Origin: Flagellimonas marinaquae
GTDB lineage: Bacteria; Bacteroidota; Bacteroidia; Flavobacteriales; Flavobacteriaceae
Length of the DNA stretch: 64,000 bases
NCBI RefSeq assembly: GCF_003992675.1
Contig: NZ_RZMZ01000004.1
Coordinates: 255,501 to 319,500, forward strand
Direction of reading: 5' to 3'
The stretch's first letter is position 1. Every line of letters begins with the position of its first letter. Shown here piece by piece: positions 36,593 through 43,069 of this stretch. Both the position numbers and the translations under genes were made by a program. The notes beneath the pieces are model-generated. The model was not told the DNA's origin and ran no database searches. It worked only from the letters and a program-made list of their open reading frames with translations.

Positions 36593-37330
36593 ATGAAACA
36601 TATTTTTTTAGGATTAATAGCATTATTGACATTCATGAGTTGCTCAAAGGACGAGCAAGATGAGCCCAACCTATCAGACATGGAAATGAGATTGGTTGGA
36701 GATTGGTACCCAACAACTGACTATGAAGATATATGGTATAGTTATTATCCAGATGGCACGTCCAAGTATTATAATCTTTATTTTACTGCTGATGGTGTTT
36801 GGGAAATTGTTGATGGAAATGTATTGATTGAATTCTATCCGGATTCAGATGAAAGCTATGAGAATTGGCAGGAGAACCCGACACTCAAAAGTTATATCGA
36901 GTTCACTGATGATTATACTCTTCAGACGGTTGATTTTTATGATAGTTCAAGTACAAGTACCAAGTATAAAGAATGTGACCCATGTCCACCAAGAGCCCAA
37001 GAATATACCATAAATTTTAGTGGCTTTGGGAGTCCAGATGAGCAATACCCCTTGGAGATCACATATTATTTTGATGACGAAAATGGAGATTTGGTCTCAG
37101 CTACAGTGAACTCCAATACCAATACGGACATCGTGGAATCCAATACTTTGATTACTTATGATAAAATTGGATTCAAATATCAAACAAGCTCGGAAAGTCA
37201 AGCTGAAATTAATATGGTAGAGGTACGTGACAAGAATGATGAAGTTATTTTTTCAAGTAGTGATTTGTCCGTTGATATTGGTCAGACTTTCATGTTTGAT
37301 ATATCTGATGACAGTTATTCAATCAATTGA
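36593..37330 (+). CDS. Putative lipoprotein
   Basis: A 245-residue secreted protein with a lipobox (FMSC, residues 14-17) after a short hydrophobic leader. The mature part is acidic and beta-rich: MRLVGDWYPTTDYEDIWYSY at the start resembles lipocalin-like Bacteroidota proteins, but I cannot assign a family. A CDPCPPRAQ segment carries two cysteines. It is divergent from the XRE gene and probably repressed by it. A small membrane protein and a further protein follow, perhaps in the same transcript. Confidence 0.7.
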   Translation: MKHIFLGLIALLTFMSCSKDEQDEPNLSDMEMRLVGDWYPTTDYEDIWYSYYPDGTSKYYNLYFTADGVWEIVDGNVLIEFYPDSDESYENWQENPTLKSYIEFTDDYTLQTVDFYDSSSTSTKYKECDPCPPRAQEYTINFSGFGSPDEQYPLEITYYFDDENGDLVSATVNSNTNTDIVESNTLITYDKIGFKYQTSSESQAEINMVEVRDKNDEVIFSSSDLSVDIGQTFMFDISDDSYSIN

Positions 37331-37390
37331 TAAATGGATGAAGTAATTATGGAAGTTTGCATATGATTATATAAATAAAAATGAAAAAAC

Positions 37391-37675
37391 ATGAAGAAGT
37401 TTTTTAATAACCTCGGAAATGGAGTTCTAATAACTATATTTGGACTAATAGTTATCATTTTCCCAATCACTGCGTTGATAACACACATCTGGACAGTAGT
37501 TATTGCTTTCAAAGAAGGGGGATTTATTAGTGGAGCAATATCCTTTTTCTTCCCTGTCATTTCGGAAATTTATTGGATGTTCAAGATGTTTGGAGTAAAT
37601 AACCTATATGCATACATCGCATTGGCCCATCTTATACTCGCACTTCCATATTCACTCTTCTCTAATCGAAGCTAG
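37391..37675 (+). CDS. Small integral membrane protein
   Basis: A 94-residue protein with hydrophobic helices at about residues 11-34, 45-60 and 68-88, resembling small superinfection-immunity or YqaE-like membrane proteins, but not clearly either. It starts 60 bp after the lipoprotein stop and probably belongs to the XRE-controlled module. Function unknown. Confidence 0.6.
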   Translation: MKKFFNNLGNGVLITIFGLIVIIFPITALITHIWTVVIAFKEGGFISGAISFFFPVISEIYWMFKMFGVNNLYAYIALAHLILALPYSLFSNRS

Positions 37676-37679
37676 TGTA

Positions 37680-38129
37680 TTGGTGGTCAAGATTGATAAC
37701 ATTGCAGAATGGTTAGCTGCCAGAACAACGGAAATAAATCGACTTGTTGAAATAACACCTTGCTTTAAATGGAGGAGATGGAACTCGGATAAATCTATTC
37801 ATGTCTTTCCATGTGTTTGCCCTCAACGAGAGAATTCATGTGCCAGTATTGAGTTGTATCATCGTGTGTGGTCTGTTGAGAGAATGCTTAATAATGAGCA
37901 GAGCTGCATAAATGCGGTTTTAGACTATGATAAGGCAAAGAAGAGTAAAGTTACGGTAGAGCATTGGTTAAAGCGTTACAGCGCCCTATTTGGGGATGTA
38001 GTAGTGTTAGAAGAAACGTTCTCGGTTACTCAGACACAATATCCTGAGAGGACTATTGAGGTAATATTGCCCAAGGATGAGATTAAACATCTGATATACT
38101 TCAAAGAACTTTATATTGATACAATGTAA
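37680..38129 (+). CDS. Hypothetical protein at the right end of the island
   Basis: A cysteine-containing, roughly 150-residue cytoplasmic protein with no recognised domain (CFKWRRWNSDKSIHVFPCVC; later LKRYSALFGDVVVLEETF). The frame is open from 37608, but that start would overlap the preceding gene by 68 bp. TTG at 37680 or GTG at 37683 just after that gene is more likely, and the start is uncertain. It ends 12 bp before the CTGCAGAAA repeats and is the last gene before the attachment site. Confidence 0.5.
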   Translation: MVVKIDNIAEWLAARTTEINRLVEITPCFKWRRWNSDKSIHVFPCVCPQRENSCASIELYHRVWSVERMLNNEQSCINAVLDYDKAKKSKVTVEHWLKRYSALFGDVVVLEETFSVTQTQYPERTIEVILPKDEIKHLIYFKELYIDTM

Positions 38130-38140
38130 TGATGTTCGAA

Positions 38141-38172
38141 TTTGAAAACTGCAGAAACTGCAGAAACTGCAA
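38141..38172 (+). repeat. CTGCAGAAA repeat block near the right end
   Basis: Three ACTGCAGAAA-type units in a row, preceded by GAATTTGAAA and followed by ATTACAT. It matches, in opposite orientation, the block upstream of the recombinase gene at 22821-22846. Confidence 0.65.
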
Positions 38173-38206
38173 TATTACATATTATTGATTTGTTTGATGT
38201 TTTTGA

Positions 38207-38225
38207 CTGCAACATTCCTGCAACA
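38207..38225 (+). repeat. Right arm repeat CTGCAACATTCCTGCAACA
   Basis: Differs from the left copy (19457-19475) at one base, same orientation, 116 bp inside the right attachment site. Confidence 0.6.
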
Positions 38226-38340
38226 AATTGGCAGAACATTGAAAATCGATGAAATAAGAAGAAAAGCCTAAAAATTGTAAATGTTTAAAAATCAAAACAA
38301 TGAAAAAGAATGTAACAGATTGATAATCAATTAGTAGGGT

Positions 38341-38386
38341 CTTCTAAGCAGACGGTCATAGGTTCGAATCCTATCGCGATCACTAG
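38341..38386 (+). repeat. Right attachment site: displaced 3' half of tRNA-Arg
   Basis: Carries anticodon-loop to acceptor sequence of a tRNA-Arg(TCT), with T-arm ATAGG-TTCGAAT-CCTAT. It has no 5' half, so it is not a functional tRNA. It is the likely original chromosomal 3' end, or the left end of a second element. Confidence 0.88.
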
Positions 38387-38397
38387 TATTCATAAGG

Positions 38398-38433
38398 CCT
38401 CAGAGAGTTTCTCTTTCTGAGGTTTGTTTTTTT
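38398..38433 (+). terminator. Former tRNA-Arg terminator
   Basis: CCTCAGA pairs with TCTGAGG, and a T-rich tail follows. It is the counterpart of the terminator at 19416-19446, directly after the displaced tRNA half. Confidence 0.75.
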
Positions 38434-38452
38434 GCAAACAATTTGCAAACAC
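38431..38452 (+). repeat. Two TTTGCAAAC units, 11-bp period
   Basis: TTTGCAAACAA followed directly by TTTGCAAACAC. Position relative to the tRNA half and terminator parallels the CTGCAACA pair of the first element; possible arm sites of another recombinase. Confidence 0.5.
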
Positions 38453-38720
38453 TACGTTTTTTAACAATATTTAACTCTAATTTACCTTATTTGTTAATTT
38501 TTGGATTAGTTTACATTCCCATTATAGGTTTATCCTATTTAGGACATCGCTATATTCATAAAAATCATCATTTTACTGCTTATATGACTCGAGTATTGAG
38601 TCAATAATTGTTATTCTATTTTCTGACCCCTTTTTTTGCTGATTGGAAATCTAAAACAGTGAGCATGTTGTCGCCAACCTCGAATCAGAGACAAACTAAT
38701 ATACTAGGCGAGGCTAAAGG
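38453..38720. other. Non-coding stretch without a supported gene
   Basis: AT-rich sequence between the displaced tRNA end and the XRE gene. Short open frames here have no recognisable protein features. A small dyad, TGACTC with GAGTCA, lies near 38586-38604. Nothing else seen. Confidence 0.5.
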
Positions 38721-38981
38721 TCAATTTGGAAGCTTCACATCCCCATACAATTCTTTCATGACTTCACAGGGGTCTACATCAATGGCCAATGATATAAGAT
38801 AGAGTTCCTCCGCTCGTAGTTTCGTGGTAGGGTTGGAACTCAATTGACTTATCCTTGATTTACTGATACCTGTCCTTCTTGCCACTTCCGCTTTGTTAAT
38901 GGACTTTTTGGCCAAATATAATCCTAGATCTGTCATTTTGGTGATGTAAAATTTTGATACATAAAGATAAATTTTAGGCAC
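38721..38981 (-). CDS. XRE-family regulator divergent from the HEPN operon
   Basis: An 86-residue single-domain helix-turn-helix protein: GLYLAKKSINKAEVARRTGI and SKSRISQLSSNP form the HTH. The real start may be the ATG of MTDLGLYLAK (about 45 bp inside), because the first 15 residues are not part of the fold. It faces away from the HEPN gene across an AT-rich gap with GTATAGA dyads (39007-39055), so it probably represses both itself and the HEPN operon. Confidence 0.82.
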   Translation of the reverse strand: MPKIYLYVSKFYITKMTDLGLYLAKKSINKAEVARRTGISKSRISQLSSNPTTKLRAEELYLISLAIDVDPCEVMKELYGDVKLPN

Positions 38982-39006
38982 ACCTATATAAAATTTTATT
39001 GAATCT

Positions 39007-39055
39007 GTATAGAAAATGAGTATTTATTTTATACATTAGTATAGAATATCTATAC
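39007..39055. promoter_or_regulatory. Candidate XRE operators (GTATAGA half-sites)
   Basis: A dyad GTATAGA-ATA-TCTATAC at 39039-39055 and a further GTATAGA half-site at 39007-39013 lie 35-83 bp before the HEPN start, in the divergent promoter region. Confidence 0.6.
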
Positions 39056-39089
39056 AATTGGATTGAAATTCACCTTAAAACTTCAAAAT

Positions 39090-40280
39090 ATGAACTCCCT
39101 AAAGCAAAAAAAGAAACAGCTCGACCCTCGGATTCAAAGGCTTTTATCAGATCTCATTAATGTAATTCCAAGTGTCGTACAGGTCTATCTGAACAAGGGC
39201 CACGAAAAAAAGAACACCTTTAAATTCAGGTGGAACATCATCATTGACGCACCCAAAAGTGACATCAGCAACAAGTTTCTTCCCATTGTCCAAGGTCTGT
39301 TTCACGATCGTCAAGATGACTTTCATAATGTCTTTTCCCTTGTTCATGCCAAAACGGAATTGGCAAATGGCAACCTATATTTCATCAACCATTGTCGGCC
39401 CGAACATCTCATCTTTGGAGATCGGGATATTGGCTTTCCTTGGAACCATAATGAAGGTCTAACAAACGAAAAATTCCTGACAAACATGGAAGCGGACTTT
39501 CGGACATCCTTGAAAGGTAGCTTGGCATTTCAAAAAGGATTCACATACTTCATGTCGGACAACAACCTTTCCCAAGCTGCCTTTATGGCCCATCAAGGTT
39601 TTGAACTTGGGTATAGGGCATTGGAAGGCTTTCTCTGCGGAAAAGTCAAAATATGCCATAAGATAGAGTCCCATCAAAAGTTCTTGGAAAGGAGCATACG
39701 TCGAACAAGGGGAATGTTCAAGCTTGAGGACAATACAGAAATGGAATTGTTGGAACTATTAGATAGGGCCTATTCCAGTTCAAGGTATGATAACTCCTTT
39801 CTTATGGAACGGGATCAATTGGACATTTTGGAACAAAAACTTGAATGTTTCTTGGATGATATCAGGCAATTGTTCGACGAGGAACTTGATCTCTTAAAGA
39901 CGCTTATTACAAGTGGAACAAAGACTTCCCCTAAAACCCAAAACAGAAAAGAGCCCAACTTATTGGACACGGTAAGACAATTGAGCGAGGATAACTTTGC
40001 AATGATGAGACCTGCAAATCGGTGGACCAAAAAAGGGTATTACCTCAACCATGTATATATGCACAGTCACTTTAGCTTGTTCTGCACCTTACGGTCGACC
40101 CTTAATGTATGTATCCTGGCCTTGGATGAGCATTGTGATATGACCTTGGACATCAAAAACGTGAAAGAGGATGTAAAGACCGTATTGGAATTCTCGAAGA
40201 ATCTTGTTCCCCTGGAAGAAGGCATTTATTTGGATGAAATGCGAAAGCTCATGCTTTCCGATAAAATAACCACAACTTAA
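39090..40280 (+). CDS. HEPN-domain protein with a C-terminal module shared by its three downstream neighbours
   Basis: A 396-residue protein. The ATG at 39090 is chosen; the frame extends back only to a TTG at 39063. Residues about 1-135 have no firm match and may be a degenerate nucleotidyltransferase-like part (FRWNIIIDAPKSDISNKFL). Residues about 145-265 look like a HEPN domain: AFMAHQGFELGYRALEGFL, then LLDRAYSSSRYDNSFLM, which fits the HEPN RY signature, although an R-x4-H RNase motif is not evident. Residues about 295-390 (HSHFSLFCTLRSTLNVCILA and LVPLEEGIYLDEMRKLM) align with the whole of the next three small proteins. It leads an operon controlled by the divergent XRE protein. HEPN proteins are often RNases in toxin or phage-defence systems; activity here is inferred only. 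Confidence 0.72.
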   Translation: MNSLKQKKKQLDPRIQRLLSDLINVIPSVVQVYLNKGHEKKNTFKFRWNIIIDAPKSDISNKFLPIVQGLFHDRQDDFHNVFSLVHAKTELANGNLYFINHCRPEHLIFGDRDIGFPWNHNEGLTNEKFLTNMEADFRTSLKGSLAFQKGFTYFMSDNNLSQAAFMAHQGFELGYRALEGFLCGKVKICHKIESHQKFLERSIRRTRGMFKLEDNTEMELLELLDRAYSSSRYDNSFLMERDQLDILEQKLECFLDDIRQLFDEELDLLKTLITSGTKTSPKTQNRKEPNLLDTVRQLSEDNFAMMRPANRWTKKGYYLNHVYMHSHFSLFCTLRSTLNVCILALDEHCDMTLDIKNVKEDVKTVLEFSKNLVPLEEGIYLDEMRKLMLSDKITTT

Positions 40281-40290
40281 CAGTGCAGCC

Positions 40291-40635
40291 ATGAAAAAGA
40301 ACGAAGAAGGCCAAAGCAACGATAAGGAACTATTGGACAAGGTAATCGGTTTGTTGAAACCCAGAAAACGAAGATATCATGGGAAGGATAAACCTCAGGC
40401 CCAAGAAGTAGTGTTCAAAGTGGAAAACAATTCAGAGCTTCGTTATGTCATCTCATGCCTATTAAGGCTGTGCATGTCCACCATTGACAATGAAAACGAA
40501 CTGGACTCCCCAAGACTTCTCTTTCTATCCAAGGATGATGCAGTGATCACCATACTAGAGTTGGTCATTGATATTCTCCCGGATGACCAATTGGACAGCT
40601 ATGATCGAATAGAAAAGCTCCTTTTGAAGGAATAA
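40291..40635 (+). CDS. Small paralog 1 of the HEPN C-terminal module
   Basis: A 114-residue, highly charged helical protein. After a basic N-terminus (KPRKRRYHGKDKP), the module reads LRYVISCLLRLCMSTIDN, then ITILELVIDILPDDQLDSYD and LLLKE, aligning with the C-terminal 95 residues of the HEPN protein without obvious gaps. No catalytic motif. It starts 10 bp after the HEPN stop, so it is co-transcribed. Possible antitoxin, adaptor or oligomerisation partner; this is inference. Confidence 0.7.
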   Translation: MKKNEEGQSNDKELLDKVIGLLKPRKRRYHGKDKPQAQEVVFKVENNSELRYVISCLLRLCMSTIDNENELDSPRLLFLSKDDAVITILELVIDILPDDQLDSYDRIEKLLLKE

Positions 40636-40637
40636 GC

Positions 40638-41012
40638 ATGATTGTCAACCCAAATACGTCAACAATGAAACAGAAAAAGAAGCAACTCAAAACCTTAAAG
40701 GAAATCCAAGACCTTAGAAAAAATCTAATCGGGCTGTTGGGTAACCAAAATTCCGTTGATCCCAAAGGAAACCATGTGTGCTTCGAGGTCAGGGACAACG
40801 ACCACCTTTTGATGCAGATTAGAAGCCTATTGCAGCTCTGTGTATTCGCCCTTGATGGTGATGGGATGATGTTGGCCACTAAAAACCAAAATGCATCAAA
40901 GGAGGACAGTATTAACCAAGTATTGGAACTGGTGCTGAGCATCCTTCCTGATAGCCAAATGTACTACTTGGACAAACTGGATGAAATGCTATCGAAACTT
41001 GAAAACGGATAA
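40638..41012 (+). CDS. Small paralog 2 of the HEPN C-terminal module
   Basis: A 124-residue protein; an internal ATG at 40665 (MKQKKKQLKTL) is an alternative start and mirrors the MNSLKQKKKQL start of the HEPN protein itself. The module LLMQIRSLLQLCVFALDG, followed by INQVLELVLSILPDSQMYYL and DEMLSKL, matches paralog 1 and the HEPN C-terminus closely. It begins 2 bp after paralog 1. The shared Lys/Gln-rich N-terminus suggests recent duplication within the operon. Confidence 0.7.
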   Translation: MIVNPNTSTMKQKKKQLKTLKEIQDLRKNLIGLLGNQNSVDPKGNHVCFEVRDNDHLLMQIRSLLQLCVFALDGDGMMLATKNQNASKEDSINQVLELVLSILPDSQMYYLDKLDEMLSKLENG

Positions 41013-41042
41013 TCATATATAACAATTCAAATACATCGTATC

Positions 41043-41390
41043 ATGAACCCGAACGAAGAAAAGCTCCTAAAGAATTTGAGGCTCCATTCCAATGACCATT
41101 CCCCTACTTTGGTCCCACATCCCTGGTTCAAGGAAAAGTTCCAACCCACCTTCTTTTACCTTGACGGTCATGCCGATCTATTATTGACCGTTCGCGCACT
41201 GTTATACCTTTCCATGAGGGCAATAAATCCCAATCTTGGTTCGGACGATCTAATGGACAGGAACGAAGAGGAATTCATCCATCAAGCAATTACCATTGCT
41301 AACCGCCTGATGCCGCTCGGGGAAGAGGCATTGATGGACCAATTGAACCTATTTTATCGGGAGGAAAAGAAAGCTAATAAAGAGGAATGA
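41043..41390 (+). CDS. Small paralog 3 of the HEPN C-terminal module
   Basis: A 115-residue protein, the most diverged copy: DLLLTVRALLYLSMRAINPN, then FIHQAITIANRLMPLGEEAL and a lysine-rich end. The LxxxxRxLLxL and xLxP positions are kept, but the ILPD sequence has become LMPL. It starts 30 bp after paralog 2 and closes the operon. No terminator hairpin is seen before the repeat-rich non-coding region that follows. Confidence 0.65.
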   Translation: MNPNEEKLLKNLRLHSNDHSPTLVPHPWFKEKFQPTFFYLDGHADLLLTVRALLYLSMRAINPNLGSDDLMDRNEEEFIHQAITIANRLMPLGEEALMDQLNLFYREEKKANKEE

Positions 41391-41439
41391 TTTAGAAATG
41401 ACAAAAGTATTTTCGCCCTAAATAAGCAACTGATTTTTG

Positions 41440-41762
41440 ATTTTTACGCTAAAAATTCCTTAATTTCATTGGGCTGAACGTATTTTTCTGTTAAAAATGG
41501 TATCAATATAGAAAGTTCAGTCAGTCAAAGAATAGATTCACAATAATATTTGTTAAAGCCTTAGACAATCATTTTTTCATCAAAAATTCCTTGATTTTAT
41601 TGGGCTGAGAGCATTTTTTCATCAAAAATGAAAATCAATCTACAAAATTAATCATTCAAATAATTGTCTACTTTTTCACTTCAACTAGACTTCAAAAAAT
41701 CGTTTTTTAGTCAAAAATCTATTGATTTTACTGAGCTGGAAGCCTTTTTTAGTCAAAAATGA
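41440..41762 (+). repeat. Three diverged tandem repeats, 131-bp period
   Basis: Conserved 61-bp units at 41440-41500, 41571-41631 and 41702-41762, with 70-bp spacers that are themselves partly alike. Each unit has a central block around TTGATTTTATTGGGCTGAGA. In units 2 and 3 the two ends are identical 16-mers specific to that unit (TTTTTTCATCAAAAAT; TTTTTTAGTCAAAAAT). Confidence 0.8.
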
Positions 41763-41832
41763 TGTAAACAACAATAACCAATATTTTTAAAAAATACCCT
41801 AAAACTGGGCTTTTCCGAAGGAAAATGATTCA

Positions 41833-41896
41833 ATAGCATCGCGCCAGCGTGCTATCCTCTTGCTTCACATTTTCGTCCCGCAAGCAGGACAAAATG
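41833..41896 (+). other. Double-hairpin element, copy A
   Basis: A stem ATAGCA...TGCTAT (41833-41855), then CCTCTTGCT, then a second stem with GTCC...GGAC inside CATTTT/AAAATG (41868-41896). Spacing is identical to copy B, while most stem bases differ in a pairing-preserving way. Confidence 0.65.
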
Positions 41897-42020
41897 AAAG
41901 CCTTGATTTCAGGATAAACTTTTCCATTGATTTTTTTTGTTTCAGTGGTTTTTGGAGTAGTGTACCATTTTGTGAATATGAGCTCTAATTTTTAGTAGGA
42001 CTTAACCTAGCGAATTTTGA

Positions 42021-42077
42021 GATTTGCCGCAAATCCGTGCCTGTTTATAGGGGTTTCGGGGGCATTTGCCGCAAATC
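42021..42077. repeat. Twin palindromes GATTTGCCGCAAATC
   Basis: Perfect dyad at 42021-42035 and a near-identical one at 42063-42077, 42 bp apart, each followed by a GGCCT/GTGCCT-like heptamer. Suitable for a dimeric DNA-binding protein. Confidence 0.65.
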
Positions 42078-42158
42078 GGGGCCTCCAAAGCCTTTGCTTA
42101 AAGACCTTTTTGATAATAAACAGCTGTAAAACAGCGGTTTATTTAAAAATCAATGCAT

Positions 42159-42217
42159 GCAACACCGGCTGGCCGTGTTGCCCTCTTGCTATTCTTTTCT
42201 GTGCGCAGCACAAAATT
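42159..42217 (+). other. Double-hairpin element, copy B
   Basis: Stem GCAACAC...GTGTTGC (42159-42181), then CCTCTTGCT (42182-42190), then stem TGTGC-GCA-GCACA (42200-42212) and AAAATT. The layout is the same as in copy A. Confidence 0.65.
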
Positions 42218-42467
42218 CATCGCCCATTCAAGGTATTGCGCATGGGCTGTTGAACGAAAAAGGGATAAAATTTTAAGAAGGTGAAAGACGTGGAATTATG
42301 GAGTTTGCAGTAAATGGTGGAATGGGGTGGATTTTCATTAAAATGGAAGGGATGGTTTAGGTAGGTATACCGTCTCACCGAAGCATCATCACCATTGGAA
42401 AAACCGATAAAAAAAATGCTAAAAAATGATTTGCATTTAAACGCCAAGGGCCTTAATTCAAGGACCC

Positions 42468-42491
42468 AAAAAAACCATCCCGATGGGATGG
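42468..42491 (-). terminator. Terminator after radC (minus strand)
   Basis: CCATCCC-ATC-GGGATGG stem followed by seven Ts on the minus strand, 45 bp after the radC stop. Confidence 0.88.
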
Positions 42492-42536
42492 CTCGCTTTC
42501 TACTATGTATCATATGATTGTTGTATAATGGACAAC

Positions 42537-42986
42537 TTAAAGAAGTCCATTATCCGCGAAACTGAAGTGGTCTCCGTTGGGTACGATAATGACGTGATCG
42601 AGCACTTTGATATCAAATAGTTGGGCAGCCCGTTTTATCTTTTGGGTCAGCTGTTTATCGGGCTGGCTGGGTTTGAGGTTCCCCGAGGGGTGGTTATGGG
42701 CAAGACAAATTCCAGTAGAAGTAGTCTTGAGCACCACGGCAAAGAGGATGCGCAGATCCACCACGGTACCCGTGATGCCCCCATCGGACACCTGATAGAT
42801 GCCCTTGACCCGATTGGAGTTATTGAGCAATAGGATTTTAAAGGATTCTTTGAGGGCCAGGGTATCGGCATCCCAATTGTGGTGCAACAGTTCGGCCACA
42901 TCCCGTGAAGAGCTCAATTGTGGAGCTTCCGATATTCGGGTATGCTCGCGGTAACTGATTTTAATTTCGTTAACTTTAGCTGTCAT
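42537..42986 (-). CDS. radC: RadC-family JAB/MPN protein (second copy)
   Basis: A 149-residue short RadC protein with an intact JAMM-like metal motif, CLAHNHPSGNLKPSQPDKQL. The ATG giving MTAKVNEIKISY is chosen; the open frame extends 18 residues further back into intergenic hairpin sequence. It differs clearly from the copy at 35725 (for example ELLHHNWDADTLALKESF). It sits downstream of the DUF6876 gene and ssb on the same strand, each separated by its own hairpin. Confidence 0.9.
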   Translation of the reverse strand: MTAKVNEIKISYREHTRISEAPQLSSSRDVAELLHHNWDADTLALKESFKILLLNNSNRVKGIYQVSDGGITGTVVDLRILFAVVLKTTSTGICLAHNHPSGNLKPSQPDKQLTQKIKRAAQLFDIKVLDHVIIVPNGDHFSFADNGLL

Positions 42987-43025
42987 TTTTCTGAAAATTG
43001 GATTAATGAGTAAGGGAAAATGAAA

Positions 43026-43062
43026 GAGGGGATGTTCCAAAGGATTGTTTGGGCATCCCCTC
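43026..43062 (-). terminator. Hairpin between DUF6876 gene and radC
   Basis: GAGGGGATG pairs perfectly with CATCCCCTC; on the minus strand it is followed by TTTCATTTT. It starts 8 bp after the DUF6876 stop. Confidence 0.8.
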
Positions 43063-43069
43063 GACCATT

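Larger units (their letters stand above)
19364..38340 (+). mobile_element. Integrative element in tRNA-Arg carrying a type I R-M system (about 19 kb)
   Basis: The segment begins in the tRNA-Arg anticodon loop and ends where the tRNA 3' half is repeated (38341-38386). Inside are a Xis-like HTH protein, tyrosine recombinase, DUF3987 and RecA-like proteins, DUF3871 and RadC, all typical of Bacteroidota genomic islands. The cargo is a type I restriction-modification operon. Matching 19-bp repeats lie just inside both ends, likely recombinase arm sites. No relaxase, coupling protein or conjugation apparatus is seen, so it would need outside help to transfer. Base composition of the cargo is more AT-rich than the flanking chromosome. 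Confidence 0.88.
41391..42536. other. 1.1 kb non-coding locus with repeats and hairpins
   Basis: No supported gene. It contains three diverged 131-bp tandem repeats, two copies of a double-hairpin element, twin GATTTGCCGCAAATC-type palindromes and a hairpin ATAAAC...GTTTAT at 42116-42142. Open frames that cross it (for example 42017-42253) run through the hairpins and lack protein features. It could be an origin, an oriT, or a structured RNA locus. Confidence 0.6.

Noticed and set aside
38341..38386. Second tRNA-Arg gene
   Set aside because: Only the 3' half is present; no acceptor 5' strand or D-arm precedes it. It is an attachment-site copy.
41440..41762. Possible CRISPR array
   Set aside because: Only three units, 61-bp units that differ from each other, and spacers that are partly alike; no cas genes in the window.
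42017..42253. 78-codon open frame in the non-coding locus
   Set aside because: It begins beside the first twin palindrome and runs through the double-hairpin copy B; composition is not protein-like.
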